Of a stretch of 16,977 bases of DNA, positions 15,740-16,977 are shown piece after piece. Each line of letters begins with the position of its first letter. The first letter of the stretch is position 1. The notes under the pieces were generated by a model. That model searched no databases. It had not been told where the DNA came from and saw only the letters and a program-made list of their open reading frames with translations. The stretch is from Trichomonas tenax (taxonomy: Eukaryota; Parabasalia; Trichomonadida; Trichomonadidae): assembly GCA_023091735.1 (NCBI GenBank), contig JALKBU010001089.1:1-16977 (forward strand), written 5' to 3'. The position numbers and the translations under genes were made by a program.

Positions 15740-16248
15740 TTAAACATTACTCCATACTCTTCGTTTTGTTTTACCTAATTTATTTATTACATTACCATCG
15801 ATAGATTTAACATTTATATTAGGTGTATAATTTAATCTTTCTAATCCATATAAGTTTCTAATAAATGGATGTGATTGTATAGAACTTCTTAGTTCTGGAT
15901 CTGATTGTATTTTATCTCTTATTGATTTAATTGCTTCTTCAGATTTATTATAACCTTTTGCAAAACCATTCTCAATATTTTTTCATCATCTGATCCTAAT
16001 TTCTTATTCGTATAAACTTTAATATAACTACTACCATAATCTAATCCTTTCTTTGCTATTAGACCATCTATTGCTAAAGGATTACCTGTTGCTGCTGCTT
16101 TTGTTAATGTAGAGTCGATCATTGGTGATGCGAAATGATATGCTTGACCAATAAAATCCCCACTATTCTTACCAGTGTTCTTTACTCTGTTCCAGGCACC
16201 AGATAGCCTATTTATATTTCTACGCCAAAAACCTTGATTATCTGTCAT
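15740..16248 (-). pseudogene. Unrecognised ~168-residue Maverick protein, one frameshift
   Basis: ORF 15919-16248 (start MTDNQGFWRRNINRLSGAW) is only the first part. At the T6 tract 15978-15983 the reading changes frame and continues as NIENGFAKGYNKSEEAIKSI, DPELRSSIQSHPFIRNLYGL, LNYTPNINVKSIDGN and KTKRRVWSNV to TAA 15742-15740. The continuation is strongly protein-like, which shows the annotated-looking C-terminus of the first ORF is an artefact of the shift. The protein has an amphipathic N-terminus, a Gly/Ala-containing centre (TKAAATGNPLAIDGLIAKKG) and a basic C-terminus. Minor capsid proteins of Mavericks and adenoviruses have a similar general build, but I see no specific motif. It is 15 bp downstream of the end of nothing else; on the minus strand it precedes 15516-15728 and follows the ATPase fragment. 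Confidence 0.6.
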
Positions 16249-16263
16249 TTAATATATTTTAAA

Positions 16264-16608
16264 CTAAAACAATGTATTTTTACTTTGCTCTACTTTATTG
16301 AATTTTATGGATCCATCTACTATATGTATCTCCATATTAGATCTTGGTGTAGGTAATGTTTTATAATGTTCCCAAATATCTTGCCAATCATCTGTTACAC
16401 CAGATTGTTCTACCATTGTTTGTAAATCCTTTATACTATATCCTTGAAATATAACTATATCAGTACATAAACGTTTAATATTTAAACAAACGAATCTCCA
16501 TGTTTGACACATAATACATACAGTATAATTATAATGTCTAACTTTCGTTATGAAATTTGCTAAAGGACTATCTGCTTTAGTTAATAACTTATGTCCACCA
16601 TAATCGTC
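16264..16608 (-). pseudogene. Maverick packaging ATPase, C-terminal part (Walker B onwards), detached
   Basis: The minus frame is open from 16608 to TAG 16266-16264; ORF 16264-16512 covers only its second part. It begins with DDYGGHKLLTKADSPLANFI, the acidic pair and downstream loop expected at and after Walker B of FtsK/HerA-like packaging ATPases. TKVRHYNYTVCIMCQTWRFV and IKRLCTDIVIFQGYS follow, matching the RH...QT...R...D segment after Walker B. There is no Walker A here. The P-loop half at 4521-5666 on the opposite strand ends exactly where this one begins, so both are inferred to be parts of one gene separated by an inversion. TAA lies immediately upstream (16609-16611) and the adjoining DNA is of other origin. 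About 15 bp separate its end from the start of the gene at 15740-16248. Confidence 0.85.
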
Positions 16609-16761
16609 TTAGAGAAAGCTTTGAAAAAAATTCCTTTTTGTGATGAGCAATTACGTGCTTTAATGTTTTCAAACAATGATTTATTAGAATTTAATTTGGT
16701 AATATTGACTGATGTTGTCGAATTTTTGATTCCAATTCACATTAATTCTGGGCTTGTCTAA
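16609..16761 (+). pseudogene. 3' fragment of an unrecognised, probably non-element gene
   Basis: From the ATPase breakpoint the plus frame is open to TAA 16759-16761, 50 codons with helical, Leu/Phe-rich character (ALKKIPFCDEQLRALMF, LLEFNLVILTDVVEFLI). The codon use is more mixed than in the element. No ATG fits its start, so it looks like the remaining 3' end of a resident gene cut by the element or by the rearrangement. It resembles in style, but not clearly in sequence, the fragment at 11810-12046. Confidence 0.35.
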
Positions 16762-16977
16762 AATTTATACGCAAAGTCGGCGAAACTCGTTTTTTAACTC
16801 ACTGGATTAAATTCTTGCGAAGTTATTGAACCACAATGTACGAAATCCTGTTGTGCATGATATATTAAAGAATTAGCTAACAAAGTCTATATTTCATTAA
16901 AATATTAGATATGTCTTGTATCAAAAACATTGATTTGCCATGATGTGCTTTACTCATTATAATATATTATATTCCCA
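16762..16977. other. No feature seen
   Basis: AT-rich sequence up to the window edge. A 26-codon minus ORF (16877-16957) is noted among the rejected items. No repeats recognised. Confidence 0.5.

Larger units (their letters stand above)
4521..16608. mobile_element. Degraded, rearranged Maverick/Polinton-type transposon
   Basis: The block contains three of the diagnostic Maverick proteins: a protein-primed family B DNA polymerase (12428-13746), a retroviral-type integrase (14548-15532) and an FtsK/HerA-like packaging ATPase (halves at 4521-5666 and 16264-16608). Around them are compact AT-rich viral-style genes on both strands with gaps of 1-70 bp. These proteins together are known only from Mavericks/Polintons and related virophage-like elements. 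I did not find a recognisable capsid gene, the cysteine protease or terminal inverted repeats. The outer limits given are those of the ATPase fragments, not true element ends. Two stretches (9719-10767 and 11272-12427) carry no recognisable element genes and may be later insertions. Nearly all long genes are broken, so the copy is dead. Confidence 0.85.

Noticed and set aside
16877..16957. 26-codon minus ORF with AHHGKSMFLIQDI, like a P-loop
   Set aside because: The motif lacks the Gly pattern of Walker A, the ORF is tiny, and the window ends just upstream. It could be the edge of another ATPase relic, but this cannot be shown.
1..16977. Terminal inverted repeats and target-site duplications of the Maverick
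   Set aside because: Comparing both ends of the gene-bearing block by eye gave no long inverted match. The ends may lie outside the window or be lost; a self-alignment would decide.
1..16977. tRNA, rRNA, CRISPR arrays, bacterial promoters or terminators
   Set aside because: No cloverleaf with conserved T-loop, no rRNA-like GC-rich block and no regularly spaced repeat-spacer array were seen; the tandem repeat at 12245-12390 has no spacers.

Overview
The window is AT-rich eukaryotic DNA of a kind expected from a parabasalid protist (Trichomonas or a relative). That assignment is an inference from three things: an intron-less, lineage-divergent Rab GTPase; the abundance of decayed Maverick/Polinton DNA; and hairpin-rich intergenic sequence. 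All three standard stop codons end convincing ORFs, so a reassigned genetic code is not needed. No database search was possible.

Left part (1-4500). Positions 1-284 hold the 3' end of an unrecognised gene and an overlapping small basic gene with a stop at codon 2. Positions 1811-2431 hold a decayed A32/FtsK-HerA-like packaging ATPase, with a defective Walker A motif. This is a relic of an element different from the main one. A Rab-family GTPase (2854-3447, minus) is the only clearly intact cellular gene and has visibly higher GC. It is followed at 3600-4330 by a dense cluster of inverted repeats.

Main part (4521-16608). This is a broken and rearranged Maverick/Polinton, a large virus-like self-synthesising DNA transposon. 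Recognisable parts are a packaging ATPase cut into two halves about 11 kb apart on opposite strands (4521-5666 plus; 16264-16608 minus), the 5' part of a protein-primed family B DNA polymerase (12428-13746 minus; exonuclease motifs and motif A present, palm remainder lost) and a retroviral-type integrase (14548-15532 plus). There is also a long fibre gene (7261-9306 plus) with collagen-like triplets, repeated His-X-His motifs and a phage tail-collar-type C-terminus. Other genes are unrecognised: a repeat-bearing gene at 5669-7003 minus with exact 24-residue repeats, its upstream partner at 7005-7275 minus, 9347-9718 minus, 10768-10989 and 11014-11271 plus, 13756-13989 and 14056-14505 plus, 15516-15728 minus (one membrane segment) and 15740-16248 minus. 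I did not recognise a capsid protein or terminal inverted repeats, so element ends are not resolved.

Two gene-poor blocks interrupt the element. Positions 9719-10767 contain a ~250-bp foldback and a diverged second copy. Positions 11272-12427 contain an 18-bp-period tandem repeat that abuts the polymerase breakpoint. Most element genes carry one to several frameshifts (often in homopolymers) and in-frame stops, so the copy looks non-autonomous. The split ATPase, the truncated polymerase and strand switches inside genes point to inversion or recombination after insertion. The most interesting content is the phage-like fibre in a eukaryotic Maverick and the repeat protein that shares a nearly identical motif with the small basic gene at 11014-11271.
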